A DNA stretch of 39,364 nt, from positions 1 through 39,364 of the forward strand of contig CAYZJC010000013.1 in NCBI GenBank assembly GCA_964478775.1. The letters run 5' to 3'. Numbering within the stretch: position 1 is the stretch's first letter; the number at the start of each line of letters is the position of its first letter. Under the pieces are notes generated by a model. The model saw only the letters and a list, made by a program, of their open reading frames with translations, made no database searches and was not told the origin of the DNA. The stretch comes from PNMQ01 sp964478775. Lineage in GTDB: Bacteria; Pseudomonadota; Alphaproteobacteria; Paracaedibacterales; CAIOTO01. Both the position numbers and the translations under genes were made by a program. Of the stretch, positions 15,721-23,342 are shown one piece after another.

Positions 15721-15748
15721 TTGACTTATGAAATGAATGTGGTACAAC
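15721..15748 (+). promoter_or_regulatory. Possible promoter of the inverse-autotransporter gene
   Basis: TTGACT at 15721-15726 and TACAAC at 15743-15748 are spaced by 16 bases, ~100 bases before the gene. GAGGA at 15830-15834, 13 bases before the ATG, is the likely ribosome site. Confidence 0.4.
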
Positions 15749-15847
15749 AGTAATGATAATTAACAAAGGGTTAATTTTAGACCCAGCTGCTCGGTTATCT
15801 AAAGTATCATCGTGCGTAATATTGACTTTGAGGATAAGTAGAATAAA

Positions 15848-18016
15848 ATGAATAAAACAAGTATGTTTAAAAAAATATATAAAACATCTTTGTTGGCCAC
15901 AACTTTTGGTTGTTTGTTGCCAGCACTAGCTGTTGCAGAGGCAAGCAAAGAAAAAAAATGGCAACCTAAACTTGAATTGCAAGCAAAAGCAGGTAACAAG
16001 CGTTCCCTGGCCCGTTTTGGTGGACTTGTTCCTTTATTTCAAAACGATGATTCCATGGTTTTTGCAGACCTTCGTTTAATGGCAGATAATAAAAAGAACT
16101 ACGAAGGAAACTTTGGTATAGGTTACCGTACAATGGCGCTTGAAGATGCAGCTATTTGGGGTTTCTATGGTTACTTTGACCGTCGCCATACAAAATTTGG
16201 CTCACGCGTTAACCAATTAACTGTTGGTGTTGAACGCTTGACAGACACATGGGACGCACGTATGAACGTGTACGTACCACAACAAAAGAAAACAACAAAG
16301 ACAGATATTAAAATTTACGGAAAAGGCTTTGCGCGTATTGACGAAGCAAAAACCAAAACTGAAGTGGCTTTACGCGGTCTTGATATGGAAATTGGCCGTG
16401 CGATTCCTGGTGTAGAAGGCTTGCGCTTATTTGCAGGCGGTTACTACTTTAAAGGCAGCAGCGGGGCTAAGTCTATTATTGGTATGCAATTGCGTGGTCG
16501 CTATGACTTAAATGAAATGCTCAGCTTTGAAACAAGCATCAGCCGTGATAACGTTCGTAAAGTGAATGCCTATGCAGGTGTCAAATTGTCTGTTGCATTG
16601 GGCGATAAAACCCGCGCAGCAAAAACATTGTCACCACTTGCAAAACGTATGACAGACGAAATCATCCGTGACGTTGATATTGTGACGAATACGATTGAAG
16701 CAAAACCTGTAATAAAAGAAACAAAAGACCAAGTTTTCGTAAAAGTTGACGATACTGTACCTGCGCTTAATCCTAAAGCAGAACAAGGTACGTATGAAAA
16801 CCCATATTCACAAGAGCAAGTGTTTGCAGTGATGCAGGATAAAAAAGGTCCACGCTATAAGGATATTGCTGAAGGCCGTATTCAAGAACTGAGCACCGCT
16901 AACAGAGTAGTAAAAGCAAGTGATTTTGATACGTGGGAAAAAAAGCTTACAGCGCATAAGGCCGCAGAACGATTGCGCTTGATGGCGGAAAAAGAAGCAC
17001 GCGTGAAGGCGATAGCAGATGCGCAACAAGCAGTTCTTAAAGCTCAGGCACAAGTAGATACAGCGAAAGATGAGACTGCGAAAGCTGAAGCAAACAAAGA
17101 GCTATTGACGGCGAAAAAAACCTTAGCACATTTGAAGGCATCAGAAAACCTAGCAAGTTTGATGAATGAAGAAAAAGCACTTTCGAAGGCGATAGAAGAT
17201 GCAGATGCGGCAGAGCAAACTGCAGAGCAGTTGCGCCAAGAAGTGGAAAACTTGAATTCGGAATTGCAAAACACTCAAGCTTTAATCACTCAGTTAACGG
17301 GGAATATAGGTGCTTTGGATAAGGCTGTAAAGAACAAGGAAAATGCATTAAAATTTGACAATAATTCTAAAGAAAAATATACTCAAGAGGCAAATGAATT
17401 AAATGAAAAACTACAGAAACTGAATTTGGTAGTAGTTGAAAAAGAAGAAGCTTTAAGACAAGCTGAGGAACGGAATAGCGGAGAAGATGTTATAGAATCG
17501 GCACGTCAAGAATTTGAAACTGCTAAAGCGGAAGTTAATTCGCTGAAAACGAAAGCGGCTAAAGCAGAACGTGCCGCATCAAATGCAAAAAATAACGAAC
17601 AAACAGCATTTCTGGAAAGTCAAGAAGCAATAGCAGACTTAGCTAAAGCCCGTTCGACTCTGCAAGCAACAGAAAAAGAAGCAACCCTTTTGTTGTTGAG
17701 TATAGAAGAAACCAATTCGACTCTGGAAGCAGCGAAGGAACAAGCAAAACTCTTGAAGGAAATAGCAGATAATCTGAATAATCTAAAAGTTAAAAAAGAA
17801 AATTATGCAACCAAAATGCAGAGGTCGTTTAAAGAAAAAAAACAATATAAACAAACATTGGGCAAGATAGTCAAAATGCAGAGCTTGATTAGAGGTTTTG
17901 CCGCTCGTAAAGAACTAACACGTTTGAAGGCTCAAAAAGAAGCTGAGCAAAAACGCAAGCAAGATCCAAAAAAACCATCAGGTGGCGGTGATGATGAAAC
18001 TAAAGGTCAATCATAA
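15848..18016 (+). CDS. Inverse-autotransporter-type barrel with coiled-coil passenger and IQ-like motifs
   Basis: 722 aa outer-membrane protein candidate. Residues 1-30 are a signal peptide (cut after 'PALAVA'). Residues ~55-255 look like the intimin/invasin-type beta-barrel: 'VFADLRLM', 'NFGIGYRTM', 'WGFYGYFDRRHT', 'QLTVGVERLTDTWDARMNVY', 'GLRLFAGGYYF', with the exit motif 'LAKRMTDEIIRDVDIVTNT' that ends this barrel type. From ~365 to ~655 is an Ala/Glu/Lys-rich coiled coil, the presumed exported passenger. Near the end, 'MQSLIRGFAAR' (677-687) fits the IQ consensus (hydrophobic-Q-x3-R-G-x3-R), and a weaker copy 'MQRSFKEKKQYK' starts exactly 20 residues earlier. IQ motifs bind calmodulin or related eukaryotic light chains. 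The tail is Lys/Pro/Gly-rich. No LysM or Ig-like domains are seen. A role at the host interface is inference. Confidence 0.82.
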   Translation: MNKTSMFKKIYKTSLLATTFGCLLPALAVAEASKEKKWQPKLELQAKAGNKRSLARFGGLVPLFQNDDSMVFADLRLMADNKKNYEGNFGIGYRTMALEDAAIWGFYGYFDRRHTKFGSRVNQLTVGVERLTDTWDARMNVYVPQQKKTTKTDIKIYGKGFARIDEAKTKTEVALRGLDMEIGRAIPGVEGLRLFAGGYYFKGSSGAKSIIGMQLRGRYDLNEMLSFETSISRDNVRKVNAYAGVKLSVALGDKTRAAKTLSPLAKRMTDEIIRDVDIVTNTIEAKPVIKETKDQVFVKVDDTVPALNPKAEQGTYENPYSQEQVFAVMQDKKGPRYKDIAEGRIQELSTANRVVKASDFDTWEKKLTAHKAAERLRLMAEKEARVKAIADAQQAVLKAQAQVDTAKDETAKAEANKELLTAKKTLAHLKASENLASLMNEEKALSKAIEDADAAEQTAEQLRQEVENLNSELQNTQALITQLTGNIGALDKAVKNKENALKFDNNSKEKYTQEANELNEKLQKLNLVVVEKEEALRQAEERNSGEDVIESARQEFETAKAEVNSLKTKAAKAERAASNAKNNEQTAFLESQEAIADLAKARSTLQATEKEATLLLLSIEETNSTLEAAKEQAKLLKEIADNLNNLKVKKENYATKMQRSFKEKKQYKQTLGKIVKMQSLIRGFAARKELTRLKAQKEAEQKRKQDPKKPSGGGDDETKGQS

Positions 18017-18034
18017 TCATCTGTGATGCAAGAA

Positions 18035-18063
18035 AGGCCCGCTCGGAAGAGTGGGCTTTTTTT
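18035..18063 (+). terminator. Intrinsic terminator after the inverse-autotransporter gene
   Basis: Stem GCCCGCTC (18037-18044), loop GGAA, GAGTGGGC (18049-18056) and then seven T. Eight base pairs with one G-T pair. Confidence 0.92.
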
Positions 18064-18301
18064 ATATCTTTACACCCCCTTATGAACTGATATCATTGCT
18101 CTCCCTTATGAACTGATATCTTTTCTCTCCCTTATTATCATATATCTTAACACACCCTTATTAAATTATATCATTGCTCTCCCTTATTAACTTATATCTT
18201 TACACCCCCTTATGAACTTATATCATTGCTCTCCCTTATGAACTTATATCTTCACACCCCCTTATGAACTGATATCTTCACCCCCCTTATGAACAGATAT
18301 C
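18064..18301. repeat. 26-bp tandem array, nine units
   Basis: Each unit is ATATC, ten variable bases, then CTTATGAACTG or a close variant (three units read CTTATTA...). ATATC starts at 18064, 18090, 18116, 18142, 18168, 18194, 18220, 18246, 18272 and 18297, so the period is exactly 26 until the last unit (25). The variable tens are not random: ATTGCTCTCC occurs three times, TTTACACCCC twice and TTCACACCCC once, partly alternating, as in a 52-bp higher-order unit. It begins at the end of the terminator T run. Confidence 0.93.
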
Positions 18302-18692
18302 TTGTCACTTATCATCTAGTTATACGTCATGTCGTCTCTCATGGTGTCATACCTACACTTCACTTTGCATTTGTGTAACCACATTAAATTTGCTATATCT
18401 ATCCACAAAAGCCCAAACTGAGTGGTTTAAATGGGGTTCTTTTATAAAAAACGCACCTTAAGGTGTAAAAAAAACTTTTTTTTAGAGTCATTTATGTTAC
18501 TATAGCAAATACAAAATGTTATAAAAGGGCATCTCTTAAAACCATTTTTCAATGGCCCCATGTGTCGTTACTGTGGCTTTCAAACTTTCGTGCATTATAA
18601 ATGCGGATGTTTGGTGGCATCGGTTAGCTGGCATTGGCCATATAAAAGTGAAGTTGTTAGTGGTGTCATAAAAAAATGCTCAGGAGAAAAGT
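18302..18692. other. Intergenic leader region before rpsP
   Basis: 391 bases with no convincing gene. It holds a perfect palindrome CACCTTAAGGTG (18454-18465) flanked by A runs, then a run of A followed by a run of T (18467-18483), which could form a second hairpin. TATAGC at 18501-18506 could be a -10. GGCC-containing inverted words ATGGCC (18552-18557) and GGCCAT lie ~80 bases apart before the rpsP ribosome site. An untranslated leader of S16 is plausible; nothing identifies a known RNA family. Confidence 0.4.
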
Positions 18693-19049
18693 ATGGCATT
18701 GAAAATCCGCCTTGCCCGTGGTGGCGCTAAAAAGCGTCCTTTTTATCGTATCGTCGTTGCAGAAGCTACATCCCCACGTGATGGTCGTTTCGTTGAACGT
18801 GTTGGTTCTTACAACCCTATGTTAGCGGCAGACCATGCTGACCGTATCGTGTTAAACCAAGAACGCATTCAGTACTGGTTATCCGTAGGCGCCATGCCAA
18901 CAGACCGCGTACACTTGTTCTTATCAAAGGCAAATATGTTGCCTGCAAAGACTATGGCTGAAACCCCTAAGAAGTCAGCGCCTAAGAAAAAGGCCCAAGC
19001 ACGTATGAAAGCTGAAGCCGACGCCGCAGCAAAAGCAGCCGCTGCTTAA
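18693..19049 (+). CDS. rpsP: 30S ribosomal protein S16
   Basis: Small-subunit protein needed for 16S rRNA folding in the body domain. The core 'MALKIRLARGGAKKRPFYRI' and 'SPRDGRFVERVGSYNP' is fully conserved; 118 aa includes an Ala/Lys-rich C-terminal extension, common in alphaproteobacteria. CAGGAG stands seven to eight bases before the ATG. It is not followed by rimM-trmD-rplS, its usual partners, but by its own terminator. Confidence 0.98.
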   Translation: MALKIRLARGGAKKRPFYRIVVAEATSPRDGRFVERVGSYNPMLAADHADRIVLNQERIQYWLSVGAMPTDRVHLFLSKANMLPAKTMAETPKKSAPKKKAQARMKAEADAAAKAAAA

Positions 19050-19099
19050 AGGTATGTGATGAATTCACTTTGTTGTTCTTTAGATAAAGTGACTTTCCT

Positions 19100-19137
19100 A
19101 GCTGGTTGATGTGAGGGTGCATCCGCCAGCTTTTTTT
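19100..19137 (+). terminator. Intrinsic terminator after rpsP
   Basis: AGCTGG pairs with CCAGCT, and inside it GATG pairs with CATC across an eight-base loop; seven T follow (19131-19137). Confidence 0.9.
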
Positions 19138-19167
19138 ATTTGAATTTCTTAAGGGTGCTTTGCTTTT

Positions 19168-20202
19168 ATGCACGTATTTCAAACGAAGATTTCATCATCA
19201 CTAGATGAAGCGTTATTTTATCTGGAAGCTGGTGAGTGCGTTGGCATTCCAACTGAAACCGTGTATGGCCTTGGGGCTGATGCATGCTCATCTACGGCTG
19301 TGCAAAAAATTTACCACAGTAAGGGGCGCCCCAATTTTAACCCACTTATTATTCATGTGGACTCTATTGAAATGGCAATGCAGTATGGCTGCTTTAATGA
19401 GGTTGCGTTAGAGTTGGTGTATGAATGTTGGCAAAATCAAAGATTTACTGACTTACATATAAGGGAAACCATGAAAAAGCAACAACCCTTTACGTTTGTT
19501 GTGCCCTTAAAAGACAACCTTGATTCACCACTGGCACCTGAAGTGACGGCTGGGCTTAAGACGGTTGCGATTCGCTGCCCTGCACACCCCATCGCCTTAG
19601 AGGTGATTAAGCGTCTGCAAAGGCCCCTTGCAGCCCCAAGCGCGAACCGTTCTAACTATATTAGCCCAACGACAGCTAAGGCAGTGTTTGAAGACCTTAA
19701 AGGTAGGATTCCATTTATCTTAGATGCAGGCCCGTGTGCAAGGGGGATTGAATCTACCATCTTAGATTTAAGCACACTGCACCCTGTTGTGCTGCGCTAT
19801 GGCAGTGGTGATTTGACGCGTGTCAATGAGGTGCTCAATGCTTACCAGCCGGGACTACAGGTTGAAGAAAAAGAGATATCTGTTCCCGCATACATGAAAA
19901 CCATTCGTGCCCCTGGTATGTTACACAAACATTATGCCCCCAAAACCCCTGTTCGCTTAAATGCACGCGAACAATTGGCCCTTACAGAAGCTTACCTCGC
20001 GTTTGGCCCAACCCCTGCACACATTAAGGTGGCTTTAAATTTAAGTGAATCTGCCAATTTGGAAGAGGCGAGTGTAAACTTATATCATATGCTGCGTGAA
20101 CTTGACCATGGCGGGTATAATTCTATTGCGATAGCACCCATCCCCAATACAGGTCTTGGTATGGCCATTAATGACAGACTAAAACGCGCAGCAGCTAGCT
20201 AA
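19168..20202 (+). CDS. Threonylcarbamoyl-AMP synthase, Sua5 type
   Basis: Makes threonylcarbamoyl-AMP from threonine, bicarbonate and ATP for the t6A37 modification of ANN-decoding tRNAs (TsaC/Sua5 family). 344 aa: a YrdC domain with 'GIPTETVYGLGADA', 'IYHSKGRPNFNPLIIHV', 'VAIRCPAHPIA', 'PLAAPSANRSNYISPT' and 'GIESTILDL', then a linker with 'APGMLHKHYAP' and a C-terminal Sua5 domain, which ends 'GLGMAINDRLKRAA'. Oddity: the usual 'FWPGPLT' block is altered. After Trp88 about 17 residues (QNQRFTDLHIRETMKKQ) are inserted, and PGPLT reads QQPFT. Everything else looks intact. AAGG lies 13 bases upstream of the ATG. Confidence 0.93.
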   Translation: MHVFQTKISSSLDEALFYLEAGECVGIPTETVYGLGADACSSTAVQKIYHSKGRPNFNPLIIHVDSIEMAMQYGCFNEVALELVYECWQNQRFTDLHIRETMKKQQPFTFVVPLKDNLDSPLAPEVTAGLKTVAIRCPAHPIALEVIKRLQRPLAAPSANRSNYISPTTAKAVFEDLKGRIPFILDAGPCARGIESTILDLSTLHPVVLRYGSGDLTRVNEVLNAYQPGLQVEEKEISVPAYMKTIRAPGMLHKHYAPKTPVRLNAREQLALTEAYLAFGPTPAHIKVALNLSESANLEEASVNLYHMLRELDHGGYNSIAIAPIPNTGLGMAINDRLKRAAAS

Positions 20203-20241
20203 GCGCCAACTTATGTTAATTTTTTAAGAAAGATTTTATTT

Positions 20242-20979
20242 GTGAAACTTGATATCCATCATTTTGAAAGCTTGCCTTCAACGCAAGATTCTGCAATTGC
20301 TTACCTTGCTGACGGGGCCTGTGAAGGCTTAGTCATTATTGCTGACGAACAGACGGCTGGAAGAGGGCGCTATGATCGCACTTGGCAATCATTGAAGGGT
20401 AATTTGTTGACATCCATTGTGTTAGAGCCTTCTTCGCATGAACAAGCGCCGCCCTTAAAAGATTATGGGCAATTGGGAATTGTGATAGGTGTTGCCATAC
20501 GCCAAGCTATTGTTGACTATGCCACTTCTTTACAGAAAGACGTGTCGTCCCTACAACTTAAATGGCCCAATGATGGTTTATATAATGGGGCCAAGTTATT
20601 TGGCTTGTTGATTGAAAATGTGGAAGGTTTTTTGGTTGTGGGCATTGGTCTTAATGTCAATGAATCACCTGATCTAGACTATGCAACAACTTGCCTTAAA
20701 AATATATTGAAAGAATCAGATGCGCTAGATCTTACGCCAGTTTTCCATAGTGTCTTAAAGTCAGTCTTTGCTTATTATCGTCGTTGGTTAAAGGGTGAAT
20801 TTCAGCAGATTGCAGCTGAATTTGAAGCTGTGGCTTATCAGTTGGGAAGTGAAATTGAACGTCTTGACGCAGCGGCAAGCAAGACAATTAAAGGTGTCTT
20901 TGACGGGTTAGCGGCTGATGGCGCGATGCGCCTTCGTGTGGAAGGTAAAGAAGTGTTGGTGTATTCAGTGAATAACTAA
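20242..20979 (+). CDS. birA: Biotin--[acetyl-CoA-carboxylase] ligase BirA (monofunctional)
   Basis: Activates biotin with ATP and attaches it to the biotin carrier protein of acetyl-CoA carboxylase. 245 aa with a GTG start. The biotinoyl-AMP loop GRGRYDRTW is at residues 40-48, 'LPSTQDSA' near the start, and 'LKWPNDGLYNGAKLFGLLIE' carries the catalytic Lys. There is no N-terminal helix-turn-helix, so it is an enzyme and not the E. coli-type repressor. It lies 39 bases after the Sua5 gene on the same strand and converges on ccmE with only eight bases between. Confidence 0.96.
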   Translation: MKLDIHHFESLPSTQDSAIAYLADGACEGLVIIADEQTAGRGRYDRTWQSLKGNLLTSIVLEPSSHEQAPPLKDYGQLGIVIGVAIRQAIVDYATSLQKDVSSLQLKWPNDGLYNGAKLFGLLIENVEGFLVVGIGLNVNESPDLDYATTCLKNILKESDALDLTPVFHSVLKSVFAYYRRWLKGEFQQIAAEFEAVAYQLGSEIERLDAAASKTIKGVFDGLAADGAMRLRVEGKEVLVYSVNN

Positions 20980-20987
20980 CAGGTGGT

Positions 20988-21404
20988 TTACCCTGTACTG
21001 CCATCCCTTTTATAATTTTCGTCATGCTTAGCTAATAGCTGCGTGGCGGTAAATTGGTGGTGTGCGGTGAATGTACCTATGGCAATGACACCTTTTTTTT
21101 CAGCAAATAATTCAGGTGCAATTCCTTTATAGGTGACATCAAGCGTGTTATTGTTGTCATCTTTTACCGAAAAGAAAAGGTAAACCCCGTCTCGCTTAAT
21201 GGAACCAGGTACAACTAATCCGCCTGCACGAAAGCTTTTGTTTTTTTTAAGCAATTGGGCAAGGGGGGTGTTTAACGCTTGTGTTGGGGTTAAATAGTAT
21301 AACATATTGTCTTGAAATGTTTGGGTAAACCAAAATGTTGCCCCGCCCACGCATAACAAAACCCCTAAGATAGTCATTATTCTATTGATATAAACTTGTT
21401 TCAC
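20988..21404 (-). CDS. ccmE: Cytochrome c maturation haem chaperone CcmE
   Basis: Periplasmic, membrane-anchored chaperone that carries haem from CcmC to the cytochrome c ligase. 138 aa with one N-terminal membrane helix ('IMTILGVLLCVGGATFWF'), a beta-barrel OB-like domain ('FRAGGLVVPGSIKRDG') and the haem-attachment motif 'LLAKHDENY', where the His binds haem covalently and the Tyr is an axial ligand. It starts with GTG, whose bases overlap the TGA of ccmD (GTGA), implying translational coupling. Confidence 0.95.
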   Translation of the reverse strand: MKQVYINRIMTILGVLLCVGGATFWFTQTFQDNMLYYLTPTQALNTPLAQLLKKNKSFRAGGLVVPGSIKRDGVYLFFSVKDDNNNTLDVTYKGIAPELFAEKKGVIAIGTFTAHHQFTATQLLAKHDENYKRDGSTG

Positions 21405-21472
21405 CTTTTACACCACGCAACGTACGACACCAGAGAAATAAAAACAATAAGATAGCTTGTTATAATGTACAT
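21401..21472 (-). CDS. ccmD: Candidate minimal CcmD (23 aa)
   Basis: A short reading frame lies exactly where ccmD sits in ccm operons, between ccmC and ccmE. It encodes 23 residues: MYIITSYLIVFISLVSYVAW and then a Cys-Lys-Arg end, which is one membrane helix with a basic cytoplasmic tail, the CcmD layout. The ATG lies 13 bases inside the end of ccmC, with AAGGAAAG upstream, and its TGA overlaps the ccmE start by four bases. CcmD in other bacteria is 45-70 aa, so this would be an unusually small version. The call rests on position, overlaps and hydrophobicity, not on conserved residues. CcmD helps release haem-loaded CcmE from CcmC. Confidence 0.65.
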   Translation of the reverse strand: MYIITSYLIVFISLVSYVAWCKR

Positions 21473-22203
21473 TTTTCATTGCTTTCCTTATGGTGTGCGC
21501 TTTGAATGAGGCTTTGCAAACGAAGAGCGGTTACATAAACCGTATAACAGACAAACGCAAATGTCATGAGCAATAACGGTAGAAAGAAGTGAACATCCAT
21601 CGCAGCTTTCTTTTTAAGAATGTCAATGGTGGCTGGTTGATGTAGTGTATACCACCATTCAACAGAACCCTTAATAATGGGGATATTAATAAGCCCTATG
21701 ATATTTAAATAAGCTGCAGGGATGAGTTGACGTAATGTGTGGGTTTGAGTGGTAATAATGTACCCTACATATAATAACAAAAGGATAAACATAGACGTTA
21801 ACCTTGCATCCCACACCCAAAAGGTACCCCAAGTTGGCTTACCCCATAAGCTACCTGTGACAAGACTTAGAGTGCAAAATAATAACCCAACCGGTGCTAA
21901 TGCTTTTGACATAAGAAAGGCTTGTGGAACACGTAAGATGAGACCTAATAGTGAAAAGACAGCCATTGTTGTGTATATGGTAAGTGCCCCCCAAGAAGTT
22001 GGGACATGCACAAACATAATGTTGGCAATTTGCCCTTGGGTTTCATCTGACAAGCGCAGCCAATAGAGTGCTGATAAAGCAATTAAAAAACTCAGACTGC
22101 ATGCAATGCCACTTGGTTTTTGTAATGACCTTGCCTTAGCGAGCATAGACTGGGGTTTTAATTGTGAAAATAACCAATGCTGAATATGAGCGCCGATAGA
22201 CAT
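21460..22203 (-). CDS. ccmC: Haem exporter/haem-handling membrane protein CcmC
   Basis: Inner-membrane protein of the system I cytochrome c pathway that presents haem to CcmE. 247 aa with about six hydrophobic helices and the tryptophan-rich WWD-type periplasmic motif 'WGKPTWGTFWVWDARLTS', plus the flanking conserved His ('FVHVPTSWGAL', 'WWYTLHQPATI'). AAAGGAAAG precedes the ATG by five bases. It begins 11 bases after folE and overlaps ccmD, so haem delivery here is probably cotranscribed with the folate gene. CcmA, B, F, G and H are not in the window. Confidence 0.95.
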   Translation of the reverse strand: MSIGAHIQHWLFSQLKPQSMLAKARSLQKPSGIACSLSFLIALSALYWLRLSDETQGQIANIMFVHVPTSWGALTIYTTMAVFSLLGLILRVPQAFLMSKALAPVGLLFCTLSLVTGSLWGKPTWGTFWVWDARLTSMFILLLLYVGYIITTQTHTLRQLIPAAYLNIIGLINIPIIKGSVEWWYTLHQPATIDILKKKAAMDVHFFLPLLLMTFAFVCYTVYVTALRLQSLIQSAHHKESNEKCTL

Positions 22204-22214
22204 TGGTCTTTCCT

Positions 22215-22809
22215 TTAACGAGAACGTTGACTTAGCATTTTTTTAAAGTCATTTTTATAGCTTTGGTCAGTATCATAAAGACCTGTAAAATGGTGCGTCA
22301 CAAGGACAGCATTTTGTAAATTCACTCCACGGCCCATCATACAATGGTGAACAGCTTCAATATGTACAGCAACACCTTTTGGTAACAGTGTGTCTTGAAT
22401 ACAGTTGGCAATTTCAGCAGTCATTTTTTCTTGAATTTGAAGGCGTCTTGCGAAGGCATCAACAACACGGGCANNNNNNNNNNNNNNNNNNNCCAACGAC
22501 TTTTTTATCTGGTATGTATGCGATACTGACAACCCCGTGAATGGGTGCCATATGATGTTCACAATGTGAATAAAATTGAATATCACGCAGCAGTACAGGT
22601 TCACTATACCCAGCCGTTTCTTCAAAGTGTTTTGATAAATACTGAGCAGGGTCTACATTATAGCCTTTAAAGTATTCCTTATAGGCACGCACAACACGTG
22701 ATGGTGTGTCTTTGAGACCTTCTCTTGTTGGTGATTCCCCCACCCAATTGAGTAAATATAAAACAGCATCCTCTGGGGTATGTATAACTGCAGGTATTTC
22801 TTTTGTCAT
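22215..22809 (-). CDS. folE: GTP cyclohydrolase I FolE (split only by an assembly gap)
   Basis: Zinc enzyme that converts GTP to dihydroneopterin triphosphate, the first folate step. The N-terminal half (to 22493) has 'NWVGESPTREGLKDTPSRVV' and the zinc motif 'YSHCEHHMAPIHG'; the C-terminal half (from 22473) has 'ARVVDAFARRLQIQEKMTAE' and the third zinc ligand in 'HHCMMGRGV'. The halves are in different frames only because the gap is written as 19 N. The family sequence between them is 'GLSKL', needing 12 bases; with 12 the frame is restored and the protein is 195 aa, normal for FolE. The ATG overlaps the apaG stop (ATGA). Confidence 0.95.
22474..22492. other. Assembly gap in folE, wrong size
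   Basis: Nineteen N. The flanking codons (GTC GTT GG... and ...T GCC CGT) and the invariant GLSKL segment require 12 bases. The gap is therefore seven bases too long, which creates a false frameshift. Confidence 0.85.
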
Positions 22810-23246
22810 TGTAAGCTCATCATTGCGTAAGGGCTATCTAAAGAAGATTTGGGTATGTTGACCTTAAAGTGAACCTGGTCTTTTGTTTCTAAGATGTAAT
22901 GTCCAGAAACAAAACCTGAAGGTGTGGAAAGCCTAAAAGAACTTGTGTATTCATAAACCTGATTGGGGTTTAAATAGGGGCGTTCACCAACAACCCCTTC
23001 ACCTTCAACACAATAGGCATAGCCATTTCCTTCTATCACGTTCCAACAACGACTGAGTAATTGACAAGGTGTATCACTTAAGTTTTCAATTCTAATTTGG
23101 TAAAACCAAACAAAAACATTGTCTTCTACGTTCGACTGTCTTGGCATAAAGATAGAAGCTAGCTTTACAATGATGTGATCTGTTTTCTGCTCAAACACAT
23201 ACACATCTTCATTTAAAGATTCACAAGTAGCATTCAACAATTGCAT
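22806..23246 (-). CDS. apaG: ApaG family protein
   Basis: Small beta-sandwich protein (ApaG/DUF525) of uncertain biochemical role. 146 aa from the ATG at 23246, which has AAGG nine bases upstream; an ATG at 23282 would add 12 residues but has no ribosome site. Conserved parts are 'VWFYQIRIENLS', 'CQLLSRCWNVIEGNG', 'VEGEGVVGERPYLNPNQVY', 'YTSSFRLSTPSGFVSGHYIL' and 'FKVNIP'. The usual 'RHW' is 'RCW' here. It overlaps folE by four bases. Confidence 0.92.
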   Translation of the reverse strand: MQLLNATCESLNEDVYVFEQKTDHIIVKLASIFMPRQSNVEDNVFVWFYQIRIENLSDTPCQLLSRCWNVIEGNGYAYCVEGEGVVGERPYLNPNQVYEYTSSFRLSTPSGFVSGHYILETKDQVHFKVNIPKSSLDSPYAMMSLQ

Positions 23247-23342
23247 AGTTTCAACCTTTGTTTTCACTGTTGTTGGGAACATGTTGACTGTTAGTTTTTA
23301 TACACAAATAAACTGCTGAATTCATTCGTGTATAACTATAGG

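Noticed and set aside
18064..18301. CRISPR array
   Set aside because: The variable parts are only ten bases, recur among units, and no cas genes are present; it is a minisatellite.
18560..18730. 56-codon frame (starts MCRYCGFQTF) with several cysteines before and into rpsP
   Set aside because: No ribosome site, overlaps the rpsP start in another frame, and Cys content alone is not evidence. Worth a homologue check only.
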